A stretch of 64,000 nt of DNA from Acinetobacter sp. ANC 3832 (GCF_002135415.1 NZ_NEGJ01000002.1:310001-374000), one strand, 5' to 3'. Positions 29,596 to 38,399 are shown, counted from the stretch's first letter. Numbers and translations are program-made. Notes: generated by a model not told the origin, from the letters alone.

Positions 29596-29608
29596 AATCT
29601 ACTCTAAC

Positions 29609-30706
29609 TTACAAATCTTGAATTAAACCAACCACACGCTGTGTTGCGTCGGGTTGAGCTTGTTGACGAGCTTTTATTGCCATTTCCATCAATAATTGGC
29701 GGTTCATCAACGGCATTAATACATCCTTTAATGAATCTGGTGTCATACTGGCTTGTGGGCAAATTTTCGCAGCACCAATATTGGCTAAAAATTTTGCATT
29801 TGCAGTTTGATGATCATCCACTGCGCTTGGCAAAGGTACAAATACTGCGGCAATACCTGCGGTCGCCACTTCTGTCACTGTTAACGCACCAGCACGACAA
29901 ATAATTAAATCTGCATCCGCATAGGCTTTTGCCATATCTTCAATAAAAGGCTGAACTTCCACTTTTAAATTATCAGGAGCGTCAGCATATAAAACTTGGG
30001 TACTTTCTTGTTTATTTTGCCCACATTGATGAAAAACATGCAACGGCACATCAAACTGTTTCAATGCTTGAGGCACACATTCATTTAAAGCTTGCGCACC
30101 TAAAGAGCCACCCACAATTAAAACATGAATAGGTTCATCTGCATTCTGGCGTTCTTTATAGCGAAATGATGGATTATAAATGGCTGTAATCTCTGCACGT
30201 ACAGGATTACCCGTTGTCACCACTTTTTCACTTTGTGCAAATGTATTTGGAAAGGCTTCACAGACTGTCTTTGAAATACGTGCAAGCTGCGTATTGGTAA
30301 ACCCTGCAACGGCATTTTGCTCATGAATAATCACAGGAATACCCAATAAACGTGCGGCAAGACCACCTGGTCCAGCAACATAACCACCAAAACCTGCAAC
30401 AGCTTCTACCTTGAGCTGTTTCATATAGCGCATTGCGCTTAAAGTCGCTTTTAAAATTTTAAATGGGGCAACCAATTTGCGCACGACACCATTGCCACGC
30501 ACGCCCTGAATATCAATTTGATAGATTGGAATATTGTGTTGTTTTAAAAGTCGGTTTTCCATTCCCGTCGGGGTCGCCAACCAAGACACTTGGCAGCCTT
30601 GTTGTTGCAATTCTTTGGCAACTGCAAGTGCAGGAAACACATGTCCACCAGTTCCTGCCGCCATCATCATGACGTGTTTTGGTATGCTTTGTTCGGGTTT
30701 AGTCAC
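29609..30706 (-). CDS. murG: Lipid II synthase MurG (GlcNAc transferase)
   Basis: GT-B glycosyltransferase that adds GlcNAc from UDP-GlcNAc to lipid I on the inner face of the membrane. The first glycine loop M-A-A-G-T-G-G-H-V-F-P and the second, I-V-G-G-S-L-G-A-Q-A-L-N, are present, as is C-R-A-G-A-L-T-V-T-E. The 365 residues match the family (E. coli 355). The start is GTG 30706. It heads the murG-murC-ddl-ftsQ-ftsA-ftsZ run; mraY, ftsW and the rest of dcw are not in the window. Confidence 0.97.
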   Translation of the reverse strand: MTKPEQSIPKHVMMMAAGTGGHVFPALAVAKELQQQGCQVSWLATPTGMENRLLKQHNIPIYQIDIQGVRGNGVVRKLVAPFKILKATLSAMRYMKQLKVEAVAGFGGYVAGPGGLAARLLGIPVIIHEQNAVAGFTNTQLARISKTVCEAFPNTFAQSEKVVTTGNPVRAEITAIYNPSFRYKERQNADEPIHVLIVGGSLGAQALNECVPQALKQFDVPLHVFHQCGQNKQESTQVLYADAPDNLKVEVQPFIEDMAKAYADADLIICRAGALTVTEVATAGIAAVFVPLPSAVDDHQTANAKFLANIGAAKICPQASMTPDSLKDVLMPLMNRQLLMEMAIKARQQAQPDATQRVVGLIQDL

Positions 30707-31275
30707 AGTCTATTTCTTCAATTCAAAATGAAATGTTTAATATATCTTTAAAAAAGCAATTGTAATCACAAACGCATACTGGGAAAAGTTTATTTACTTT
30801 TTTTCACCAAGCATTTCATTGTTTTTTTCTACTGAAATGAAAGTTTAAACTAGTTTTATTATTAATCCATAAAAAAAGCAGGAAATTAATACAATTCTCT
30901 CTGTTTTGTAACACTTGGCTCAAGATTCATAAACATGAGACCTCTTCAATAAAGCCTTTTTATTTCTACTCTTAGGAAAAATAAAGAGATGATGAATACA
31001 TCTCTTTTCATCAATATATATTTATTAATTAGTATATATTTCAAGTATTATAAAAATACCCACTATAAAAGATTTGCTATCACTCTCAAATAGATTGAAA
31101 TCCAACCTGCATAGATCATCTAATTTATTGGATATGAAGAGTACAATTGGAAAAATTCTTTTTATCTCATTATGCAAAAATGGTATGTGATTATTCACCT
31201 TTTAAACTATAAAAAATAAATTATCCTCTCTATACTCAAAATAACCTCACTTGTTTTCATGGATGAAACAATACT
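30707..31275. other. Long non-coding gap between murG and the MFS gene
   Basis: About 570 bases of AT-rich sequence between divergent genes. No frame of useful length or composition is seen. It holds one strong hairpin: AAAGAGATG 30983-30991, seven-base loop, CATCTCTTT 30999-31007, with T-runs possible on both strands. No gene is close enough to need it as a terminator. The murG-cluster promoter should lie at the left end. Confidence 0.5.
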
Positions 31276-32469
31276 GTGACACAACATGCTCCAAGACATG
31301 ATATTTGGATTATTTTAGCAGGCTATTTAGCTGCGGTTCATGTGGGCAAACTCGCGACCATTATTCCAATTTTACAGCAACAATTACATATTTCCTTAGC
31401 TCAAGCAGGACTAGCCTTATCTCTAGTGCAAGCCGCAGGGATGTTATTTGCACTGTGTTTAGGTGTATTTTCTGAAAAATTTGGATTAAAAAAGTGCTTT
31501 CTGTCTGGATTAATCATTTTAGGTTTTTCCAGTTTAGCCAGTGTGTTTATTCATAATATTTATAGTTTATTTTTCTTTCGATTTTTTGAAGGTATTGGCT
31601 TTTTACTGATTACCCTTACAGCCCCTGCGATTTTAAAACGAATCTGTGACCCTGCAAAAATCAACATGAAGATGGGACTTTGGGGTTCTTATATGGGGCT
31701 CGGTGTCGGCATTGCGATGCTGACCATTCCACTCTTGATGCAATTTTTCTCATGGCAGACCATTTGGGTCATATTAGGTATTTTATGCTTTGCCATTGCT
31801 TTTATTATCACTAAATTATTGGTCTTGCCAAATCAACCTACATATACAACGCAGTCTGATTCTTTCTTTCATTTACTCAAAATCACGCTGACTCATCCAC
31901 CCATTATTTGTTTAGCATTAATCTTTGCTTGTTATACCAGTCAATGGCTAACTGTGATTGGCTTTTTACCCAGTATCTATCTCAGCAATCACATTGAATT
32001 AAAAACAGCAGGGCTTCTCACTGCTTCCGTTTCAATCGCCAATATTGTAGGTACGTTAATATCAGGAATACTTCTACATCGTGGTGTGCAACCAAAAAGT
32101 CTGTTTCGATGGGGCTTTGTGATTATGCTGTTGATGAGTTGGGTCACTTTCTGCATGCAAAGTTATTTACCTTTTAGTCTGCAATATTTAAGTGTTTTTC
32201 TCTTTTCAGCGGTTGGCGGTTTTATTCCTGCGACTGTATTTGCAATTTGTCTATATTATGCACCACAACAAAATGCCGTCGCCGCCAGTGTCGGCTTGGT
32301 CTTGCAAATATCAGCATTGGGGCAATTCTTACTTCCACCATTGAGTGCTTTATTGGTCTCTTATACGCACACTTGGAGCACGATTGCTTGGGCAACTACC
32401 ACACTGTCTCTTTTAGGATTGATTGTTGTATGGAAATTATTTAAAGCGCATCCCTATCAAAAGGTATAA
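31276..32469 (+). CDS. MFS transporter (CynX/NimT-like)
   Basis: Inner-membrane secondary transporter of 397 residues with twelve hydrophobic segments. The first cytoplasmic loop carries the MFS motif G-V-F-S-E-K-F-G-L-K-K. General features are closest to the CynX/NimT group of anion or nitroimidazole transporters, but the substrate cannot be read from sequence. The GTG start at 31276 has only a weak ribosome site. It stands alone and ends in a shared terminator. Confidence 0.85.
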   Translation: MTQHAPRHDIWIILAGYLAAVHVGKLATIIPILQQQLHISLAQAGLALSLVQAAGMLFALCLGVFSEKFGLKKCFLSGLIILGFSSLASVFIHNIYSLFFFRFFEGIGFLLITLTAPAILKRICDPAKINMKMGLWGSYMGLGVGIAMLTIPLLMQFFSWQTIWVILGILCFAIAFIITKLLVLPNQPTYTTQSDSFFHLLKITLTHPPIICLALIFACYTSQWLTVIGFLPSIYLSNHIELKTAGLLTASVSIANIVGTLISGILLHRGVQPKSLFRWGFVIMLLMSWVTFCMQSYLPFSLQYLSVFLFSAVGGFIPATVFAICLYYAPQQNAVAASVGLVLQISALGQFLLPPLSALLVSYTHTWSTIAWATTTLSLLGLIVVWKLFKAHPYQKV

Positions 32470-32472
32470 AAC

Positions 32473-32498
32473 AAAAAAGAGCCAATTTGGCTCTTTTT
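32473..32498. terminator. Bidirectional terminator between MFS gene and gshB
   Basis: AAAAAAGAGCCA and TGGCTCTTTTT pair around a short AT loop between two convergent genes. Confidence 0.85.
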
Positions 32499-32531
32499 CA
32501 TTAATCGAAAATCGAATTTCAATAAAGAGAA

Positions 32532-33470
32532 TTAACGACCTGCTTCTAAAACATCAAATAAATCATCGGCAATATGAGTGCCAAATTGGGTATCAATTTC
32601 ACGGATACAAGTTGGACTGGTCACATTAATTTCTGTCACATAATTGCCAATCACATCCAAACCAACAAAGACCAAACCTTTTTCTTTTAAAAATGGTCCA
32701 ACTTTGGCTGCAATCGCTTTATCATTTTCAGTCAGTGGACGTGCTTCACCTAAACCACCCGCAGCCAAATTACCACGCACTTCACCATTTTGTGGAATAC
32801 GCGCTAAGCAATACGGAACAGGTTGACCGTTGATCATCAAAATACGTTTATCCCCATCCACAATTTCAGGAATGTAGCGCTGCGCCATAATCGGTTGCTG
32901 TCCCATTTCAGTGAGCATTTCCAAAGTCGAACCAATATTTACACCATCCGCAGTTAAGCGAAAAATACCTGTTCCACCCATACCATCCAATGGTTTTACA
33001 ATCACGTCGCGATGTTCTGTTAAAAATTCACGAATCAAATTTTGCTGTGAAGTGACCAAGGTTGGCACTTGTAACTCAGGGAATTGTGTCGCAAATAATT
33101 TTTCATTACAGTCTCGTAAGCTTTGTGGTTTATTGATAATCCACGCACCTTCACGTTCTGCTTGTTCTAAAATATAAGTGGTATAGACAAAGTTCATATC
33201 GAACGGTGGATCTTTACGCATCAACACGACATCATAATCTGCTAAAGATTCTTTCTTTTTCTCGCCTAATTCATAATAGTGATTATAGTCTTCAAATACT
33301 TTCAGTGGCGAAATCAAACCAAAGGCTTTACCTTGGTTAATATACAAATCTTGTTGTAATGCATAGCCTAATTCATGTCCACGACGTGATGCAGCCCATA
33401 GCATTGCCATAGTTGAATCTTTTTTCAGGTTTACATTTTCGATGGGATCCATCACAACAAGTACGCGCAT
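32532..33470 (-). CDS. gshB: Glutathione synthetase
   Basis: ATP-grasp enzyme that joins glycine to gamma-glutamylcysteine. The 312 residues match E. coli GshB (315). The N-terminal M-R-V-L-V-V-M-D-P-I-E-N and the ATP-grasp segments V-K-P-L-D-G-M-G-G-T-G-I-F and E-I-N-V-T-S-P-T-C-I-R-E-I are clear. I use ATG 33470 with GAG eight bases upstream; a GTG lies two codons earlier. The partner gshA is in the same window at 53.5 kb, not linked in an operon. Confidence 0.97.
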   Translation of the reverse strand: MRVLVVMDPIENVNLKKDSTMAMLWAASRRGHELGYALQQDLYINQGKAFGLISPLKVFEDYNHYYELGEKKKESLADYDVVLMRKDPPFDMNFVYTTYILEQAEREGAWIINKPQSLRDCNEKLFATQFPELQVPTLVTSQQNLIREFLTEHRDVIVKPLDGMGGTGIFRLTADGVNIGSTLEMLTEMGQQPIMAQRYIPEIVDGDKRILMINGQPVPYCLARIPQNGEVRGNLAAGGLGEARPLTENDKAIAAKVGPFLKEKGLVFVGLDVIGNYVTEINVTSPTCIREIDTQFGTHIADDLFDVLEAGR

Positions 33471-33585
33471 TATCACAACTCATTTTTAAATTAATATCGT
33501 CTTGAGTATAGCGGAGATTATCCTTTCCTTTTTTGAATTTAAGTAAAGCTTTCGCTAAAATTTTAAAATATTTGAGGATGGCTTA

Positions 33586-33783
33586 ATGTTACAAGCAATG
33601 ATTGGCTTTCATTTAGACGAAGAACAGCATTGGGTCGCTGACTTAGCCTGTGGGCATGCGCGGCATGTACGGCATAATCCCCCTTGGCAAAACCGCCCAT
33701 GGGTGGTGACACCAGAAGGTCGAGCTGAAAAACTAGGTGTGCAATTGAATTGTTTAAAATGTGAAGAGAAAATTTCTTATTAG
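33586..33783 (+). CDS. DUF3565 domain protein
   Basis: Small 65-residue protein with the DUF3565 pattern: I-G-F-H-L-D-E-E near the start, D-L-A-C-G-H-A-R-H-V-R-H-N-P-P-W, and a final L-N-C-L-K-C. The Cys and His residues suggest metal binding. The function is unknown. GAGG lies eight bases before the ATG. It is divergent from gshB, and its stop is one base from the end of the convergent gene 33785-34561. Confidence 0.85.
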   Translation: MLQAMIGFHLDEEQHWVADLACGHARHVRHNPPWQNRPWVVTPEGRAEKLGVQLNCLKCEEKISY

Positions 33784-33784
33784 T

Positions 33785-34561
33785 TTATTTCATTTTTTTC
33801 CGCAATTGATGAATCGAAGGCTTTTTATCAACTTTTTGATATTTAACATTCTCTAGAGATTGCCTTAAACTTTCGCTTATAGCTCTCTGCTTTTTTAAAA
33901 AGGCCAACTTCTGTTCTAATTCTATTTCTGTCCAATCACGATGAGTTTTTTCAAATTCATTTCTAAACATTTGATGTTCTGTTTTTAAGTTTATTAAATT
34001 CATATTGGTATTCTTTAATTGCTCAATTATTTGATCACCAAAACTTTCTCCTATCCTATAATCACCTTCTAATTCATTCATAGCAATTATAAACTCAGCA
34101 GAATATTGTGCGTCAAATCGATCTTTATACTCAACTCTAACAATCAAAGTCGTGTTTAAAAACTCTTTAACATCAAATCCTCTAGCTTCAGTATTCTCTA
34201 ATAAATTGACAAAGTTACTATATCTACTATCTCCATGAGATAAATAATTTAAACCTTCGCGCATAAATCGCAATGTTGTAAATATATCAATAACTTTCTC
34301 TGCTACTTTTTCATTCGAAAATTCATGACTTCTAAATTCAAATTTTAACTCGAGTGCTGGACTTAAACCTAAGTTTGAAATTTTGAGTCTTATCCAGCTT
34401 ATGGATTCTGGCATTACTTCTAATTTAATATCAACAAATGGTTCTGTTTGAGCTTTTCTAAGCTTTCTATTCTCTATCCAACCAAGAAAAGTTGCAAATG
34501 CAGCACAGCTAGCAGCAATCGCTGAAAAACAAGCAACTAATAAATTTAGATTTTCTTCCAT
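33785..34561 (-). CDS. Membrane-anchored protein of unknown function
   Basis: I do not recognise a family with certainty. The 258 residues have one N-terminal membrane segment at about 5-28. A beta-rich domain follows, with the phrase R-L-K-I-S-N-L-G-L-S-P-A-L-E-L-K-F seen in many cell-surface or cytosolic immunoglobulin-like modules. A charged, helical C-terminal part lies at about 180-258, with possible coiled coil. Codon use is more AT-rich than in the neighbours, and the gene is wedged between conserved genes, so it is probably an accessory insertion. Confidence 0.7.
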   Translation of the reverse strand: MEENLNLLVACFSAIAASCAAFATFLGWIENRKLRKAQTEPFVDIKLEVMPESISWIRLKISNLGLSPALELKFEFRSHEFSNEKVAEKVIDIFTTLRFMREGLNYLSHGDSRYSNFVNLLENTEARGFDVKEFLNTTLIVRVEYKDRFDAQYSAEFIIAMNELEGDYRIGESFGDQIIEQLKNTNMNLINLKTEHQMFRNEFEKTHRDWTEIELEQKLAFLKKQRAISESLRQSLENVKYQKVDKKPSIHQLRKKMK

Positions 34562-34629
34562 TATAGTTTAATTTCAAAGCTAAAATTCAATAATATTGGG
34601 CATGTATTTATTAAAAATCAATAAATAAA

Positions 34630-35181
34630 CTATGATTTAGTGTGTGCATCTAATTCAGTATCATGATCAACTTTTTTACCTTTAATTAAATTGTTCACTA
34701 ATTTTGGATTTCTAGGCAAATCTAACTTCACACGACACAATAAATGGATTTCATTCTTTTGAAAGATGCTAATTTCCGCCAAGGTTTCAATCGGGCGACC
34801 AATCATAAAATCAGTTTCTTGTAAGCTTTTACACAACTGCTCAGCATATTTAATTTCTAAATAACCAATAATTAAATCATGAATCATAACTTTAATAATA
34901 AAAGGTTGGTTTTGCTGTTCTGCTTCACGCTGAATAAGTGCCTTTTTTAAAATGCTTTGCTCATGAGATTTCAACATCAATTCATTCATGAGTTTTTTTT
35001 GCGCATTTTGATTCAGCGTCAAATGCACATCAAATTGTTGATCACAATCTAAAGTATAAGGATGTGTGCGAAAAAACATATCCCGATCAATTTGATAACG
35101 ATGCCATCTACGTCGATCCAGTTGTCGAGCAAGAAGAAAAGCAACAACCATAAACATGACAAACACAATCAAAAAAAGCAT
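34630..35181 (-). CDS. Conserved hypothetical protein with N-terminal membrane helix
   Basis: The 183-residue protein begins with a strong hydrophobic segment (residues 1-19), then R-Q-L-D-R-R-R-W-H-R-Y, so it is anchored with the rest probably in the cytosol. No catalytic motif is visible. It lies 77 bases downstream of pyrE on the same strand, after a terminator. The function is unknown. Confidence 0.7.
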   Translation of the reverse strand: MLFLIVFVMFMVVAFLLARQLDRRRWHRYQIDRDMFFRTHPYTLDCDQQFDVHLTLNQNAQKKLMNELMLKSHEQSILKKALIQREAEQQNQPFIIKVMIHDLIIGYLEIKYAEQLCKSLQETDFMIGRPIETLAEISIFQKNEIHLLCRVKLDLPRNPKLVNNLIKGKKVDHDTELDAHTKS

Positions 35182-35213
35182 TGTAAGGCGCTTCCAACAT
35201 GAAATCCGAGGCT

Positions 35214-35242
35214 AAAAATAAGGAGCAAATGCTCCTTATTTT
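35214..35242 (-). terminator. Rho-independent terminator of pyrE
   Basis: AAATAAGGAGCA and TGCTCCTTATTT form a 12-bp stem just after the pyrE stop on the minus strand, with a T-rich tail. Confidence 0.8.
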
Positions 35243-35258
35243 ACCAATCTAAAAATGC

Positions 35259-35909
35259 TTATACACCATATTTAATACGGTATGCTTGCATTTTTGCTAA
35301 AGATTCTTTTTCACCTTTAGCATCTAAATAATTCATTAAATCTTTCATGGTAATTAATGCATGTACAGGAATTTCGAGCTCTTGCTGAACTTCTTGAATT
35401 GCTGACAATGTTCCTTGACCTTTTTCTTCACGGTCTAAAGCAACCAATACACCTGCAATTGTTGCACCTGCATTTTTCAGAATTGTGACAACTTCACGAA
35501 TAGCTGTACCCGCGGTAATGACATCATCAATAATCCAAACTTTTTTACCTTCTACTGATGCACCAACAAGTACACCACCTTCACCATGATCTTTGGCTTC
35601 TTTACGGTTAAAGCCCCAAGGGACGCTTACACCATGTACTTGTGATAAAGCTACAGCTGTCGCTGCTACAAATGGAATCCCTTTATACGCAGGTCCAAAA
35701 ATTACTTCGACATGATTACATTGTGTTAATTTATCTGCATAGCCTTGCGCTAAAAGTGATAATGCTTCACCGTCATTGAGTAAACCTGCATTAAAAAAAT
35801 AAGGGCTCACACGACCTGATTTTAAAGTAAACTCACCAAATTTAAGCACACCACGTGATAATGCAAGTTCGATAAAAGCTTGTGGGTCAAATTGAGCTGG
35901 CGTTGACAT
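35259..35909 (-). CDS. pyrE: Orotate phosphoribosyltransferase
   Basis: Makes orotidine 5'-phosphate from orotate and PRPP in pyrimidine synthesis. The PRPP-binding loop is V-W-I-I-D-D-V-I-T-A-G-T-A, and the flexible catalytic loop has R-K-E-A-K-D-H-G-E-G-G. I start it at ATG 35909, where GGAG lies seven bases upstream, giving 216 residues (E. coli 213). The frame is open 17 codons further, overlapping the divergent gene. The crc gene begins 41 bases away on the other strand, as in Pseudomonas. Confidence 0.97.
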   Translation of the reverse strand: MSTPAQFDPQAFIELALSRGVLKFGEFTLKSGRVSPYFFNAGLLNDGEALSLLAQGYADKLTQCNHVEVIFGPAYKGIPFVAATAVALSQVHGVSVPWGFNRKEAKDHGEGGVLVGASVEGKKVWIIDDVITAGTAIREVVTILKNAGATIAGVLVALDREEKGQGTLSAIQEVQQELEIPVHALITMKDLMNYLDAKGEKESLAKMQAYRIKYGV

Positions 35910-35950
35910 GAGGTGCTCCAAAAATTCATACATTAAGGTTATGACTGCGC

Positions 35951-36769
35951 ATGATACCAAAGACTAGCTATCCAAGTGATCAAAAAATTCTAAGAGTCGT
36001 TTCAATTAACGTCAACGGACTTCGTTCATCTGTGACCAAAGGCTTACTTGAGTGGCTAGAAAAGTCCGAAGCAGATGTGGTGTGTATGCAAGAGAGTCGA
36101 ATCACGCATGCGCAATGGACAGAAAAGTTTCAACCTGAAGGATGGTATACCCATTTATTTCCTGCTGAAAAAGCAGGTTATGCAGGTACAGCCATCTATA
36201 GCCGCTTGCCTTTTATTTCGGTAAAAGATGGGTTAGGTTTTGAATTGGCAGATAGCCAAGGTCGTTTTATTTCTGCTGAATTTGATGTTGGACTGGAACA
36301 GAATGTCCATATTTGTTCACTCTATTTACCTTCAGGTTCTTCAGGCAATGAAGCTCAAGCTCGTAAAGATCACTTTTTAGAAGAATATACAAAAATACTC
36401 AAACAATGGCGTGATGAAAATAAATCCATCATTATTTGTGGTGATTACAATATCGTACATAAACGCATTGATATTAAAAACTGGTCTGGAAACCAAAAAT
36501 CTTCTGGTTGTTTGCCCCATGAACGTGCATGGCTTGATCATATCTATGATGAATTGGGCTATGTCGATACCTTCCGCGAAGTCCGTAAAGAAGCTGAAGT
36601 TTATTCTTGGTGGTCAAACCGTGGGCAAGCACGTGCTAAAAATGTTGGATGGCGTATTGATTACCAAGCATGTTCACCTGATTGGAAAGAACGTACTGTT
36701 AATGCTTGGGTCTATAAAGAAGAATGGTTTAGTGACCATGCCCCTGTGATCATTGATTATAAAATTTAA
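35951..36769 (+). CDS. crc: Crc / exonuclease III-family protein
   Basis: Endonuclease-exonuclease-phosphatase fold protein of 272 residues. The pairing with pyrE and segments such as E-R-A-W-L-D-H-I-Y-D-E-L-G-Y and V-G-W-R-I-D-Y-Q match Crc, the catabolite repression control protein that helps Hfq block translation of less preferred catabolic genes. Unlike Pseudomonas Crc it keeps the whole ExoIII active site: Asn20/Asn22, Glu48, Asp165, Asn167, Asp237, and Asp262-His263. It could therefore be an active AP endonuclease, a Crc, or both. The ATG has a weak AAGG twelve bases upstream. Confidence 0.85.
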   Translation: MIPKTSYPSDQKILRVVSINVNGLRSSVTKGLLEWLEKSEADVVCMQESRITHAQWTEKFQPEGWYTHLFPAEKAGYAGTAIYSRLPFISVKDGLGFELADSQGRFISAEFDVGLEQNVHICSLYLPSGSSGNEAQARKDHFLEEYTKILKQWRDENKSIIICGDYNIVHKRIDIKNWSGNQKSSGCLPHERAWLDHIYDELGYVDTFREVRKEAEVYSWWSNRGQARAKNVGWRIDYQACSPDWKERTVNAWVYKEEWFSDHAPVIIDYKI

Positions 36770-36883
36770 ACAAACTTAGTACAGATTCAGTGTACACACG
36801 TATACTGAGTATGTGCAAATTTCTCACAATACTTGTCGTGTTAGCGTATATTTTAGCGCATTAAATAAGTGCATTATTGCTTC

Positions 36884-37035
36884 ACGGCAAAGGGACTTGG
36901 TCAGGATGACCGCAAAGGGATAGGAAGCCGTAGGATGGATAGAAAATGAATACTCTGTATTTATTTTCCAAGGATGAGACATTGGACGTTATATCGAGAC
37001 CCGCATGATCAGGATGATTAAATGCGGGTTTTCTC
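36884..37035 (+). ncRNA. GGA-rich small RNA candidate (CsrB/RsmX type)
   Basis: Nine GGA triplets fall in about 120 bases (36893, 36904, 36918, 36923, 36933, 36937, 36972, 36984, 37012). Several are in loops: GGTC-AGGAT-GACC at 36899-36911 is a small hairpin within an outer ACGGC/GCCGT stem (36884-36888 with 36927-36931). A second long hairpin pairs 36943-36953 with 36957-36967. The RNA ends in a terminator whose loop shows TCAGGATGA. Exposed GGA repeats are the mark of RNAs that titrate CsrA/RsmA. The 5' end and promoter are not clear and may lie up to about 40 bases upstream. Confidence 0.65.
36999..37035 (+). terminator. Terminator of the GGA-rich RNA candidate
   Basis: ACCCGCAT (36999-37006) and ATGCGGGT (37022-37029) pair around a 15-base loop and are followed by TTTCTCTTT. 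It lies about 230 bases after the crc stop. Confidence 0.75.
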
Positions 37036-37314
37036 TTTATTAAATCATTATTTTTATGATCTTCAACTTTTTATTATCTCTATCTGATTAGGCAATTTTG
37101 GTTATTTAACTTTTTATGACCATTGCTCTTTTAAAAGCTATTTTGACAAATAAAGATGTCAACTTTATGACATTGATCACAGTCACATCTTATTTATAGA
37201 ATATCTACACAAAAATTGAATTGATCAAAAATAAACTTTACCTTTTTTGTTTCTATTTTTTGTTAATCTGCTCTTCAATAGAAATTGATTCACTTAAAAA
37301 ATGCAGGCTAAATC

Positions 37315-37662
37315 ATGTTAAAAATTTATGGTATTAAAAATTGCAACTCAATGAAAAAAACTTTTGATTTACTCAATGAGTTGGGCTTAAGTTATGAATT
37401 TCATGATTATAAAAAGCAAGGTATTGATGCTCAAACAGTAAAAAAATGGTTAGACCAAGTTGGACAAGAGTTAATTCTCAATAAAAAAGGCACAACATGG
37501 AAAAAACTCTCTGAACAAGAGCAACAGCATGCACTTTCGAGTGAAGAGAATCTCATTTCAACCTTAACCACACATACCAGTATGATCAAACGTCCTGTCA
37601 TTGAAACTCATCAAGGCTACATTGTTGGTTTTAATGAAGATGAAATTCGTGGCTTAAAATAG
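37315..37662 (+). CDS. ArsC/Spx-family protein (YffB-like)
   Basis: The 115-residue thioredoxin-fold protein begins with I-Y-G-I-K-N-C-N-S-M-K-K, a single-cysteine ArsC-like active site. It continues with F-H-D-Y-K-K-Q-G-I and ends I-K-R-P-V-I...V-G-F-N-E-D-E. This is the YffB/ArsC group, related to arsenate reductases and Spx. A glutathione-linked thiol reductase role is often proposed for YffB. No ars genes are nearby, so arsenate reduction is not supported by context. Confidence 0.85.
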   Translation: MLKIYGIKNCNSMKKTFDLLNELGLSYEFHDYKKQGIDAQTVKKWLDQVGQELILNKKGTTWKKLSEQEQQHALSSEENLISTLTTHTSMIKRPVIETHQGYIVGFNEDEIRGLK

Positions 37663-37757
37663 CTTTTGATTGAATATCATCAATTTATTGTGAAAGAAAA
37701 ATAAAGCACTTCTTCGAGCTTATCTAAGTTGTCAGCAAGATAACAATTGAACTCAAT

Positions 37758-37786
37758 AAAAAGCCTGATTCGAAAATCAGGCTTTT
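37758..37786. terminator. Bidirectional terminator
   Basis: AAAAGCCTGATT and AATCAGGCTTTT pair around CGAA, between the convergent YffB-like and DUF2147 genes. Confidence 0.85.
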
Positions 37787-37814
37787 AAAATCAGGATCAA
37801 TTTAATAGATTAAA

Positions 37815-38246
37815 TTAGTTCGCACGAACCCAAGTTTGATTGCGACCAAGAACTGATACACCGATATAACCACGTAAATTTAATTTATTTCCAGCAAGCT
37901 CACCTTTTAATTTATAAGACTTGCCATTTTTTGGATCTAAAATTGTACCGCCGTCATAATTTTTACCACCAGCATTTTTTAAACCATGCACAATGGTCAC
38001 GCCTTTTAGCGATTTATTATGGTAAGGACCTTCACACTTCACGCATGAGTTCTCTTCACCTGGCGTCAAAATGCTCTGAATGGTTGCAGACAACGTACCA
38101 TTCTGTTGTTCTGTAAATTTAACCAAAGCTTTCGGTTGCTTTGTCGTATCATCAATGGTTTTCCATACTGTACCATTTAAAGGGTCTGCAGCATTTGCAA
38201 ACATCGCTGTTGTAAGTAATCCTAAAGCAAGTGCAATTTTTTTCAT
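37815..38246 (-). CDS. DUF2147 exported protein
   Basis: Secreted protein of about 143 residues. The signal peptide is M-K-K-I-A-L-A-L-G-L-L-T-T-A-M-F-A-N-A, followed by the DUF2147 domain (G-T-V-W-K-T-I-D-D, then D-G-G-T-I-L-D-P-K-N-G-K-S-Y and L-R-G-Y-I-G-V-S-V-L-G-R-N-Q-T-W). Two cysteines in S-C-V-K-C may form a disulfide. The function is unknown. Three in-frame ATGs exist (38267, 38255, 38246); AGGG is best spaced for the last. Confidence 0.85.
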   Translation of the reverse strand: MKKIALALGLLTTAMFANAADPLNGTVWKTIDDTTKQPKALVKFTEQQNGTLSATIQSILTPGEENSCVKCEGPYHNKSLKGVTIVHGLKNAGGKNYDGGTILDPKNGKSYKLKGELAGNKLNLRGYIGVSVLGRNQTWVRAN

Positions 38247-38399
38247 TTTTTTCATTTCCCTAGTCATCTTTGACTTTTATAGTATTAAAAACTCACAACA
38301 AATTTGCAATTTTTGAATGTGACTATTTAGTGTACCCTTGTAAACTCTGTTGGTAAATCCATCAAAAACAAGACCAAATTCAAATAATGTGGATATAAC

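Noticed and set aside
36795..36815. Short palindrome ATACTGAGTAT upstream of the GGA-rich RNA, considered as a GacA site
   Set aside because: It does not match the known GacA box and has no clear promoter in register; too weak to call.
37155..37190. Possible CRP/FNR site (TTGATCACA region) before the YffB-like gene
   Set aside because: Half-sites are not at the spacing needed for either CRP or FNR.
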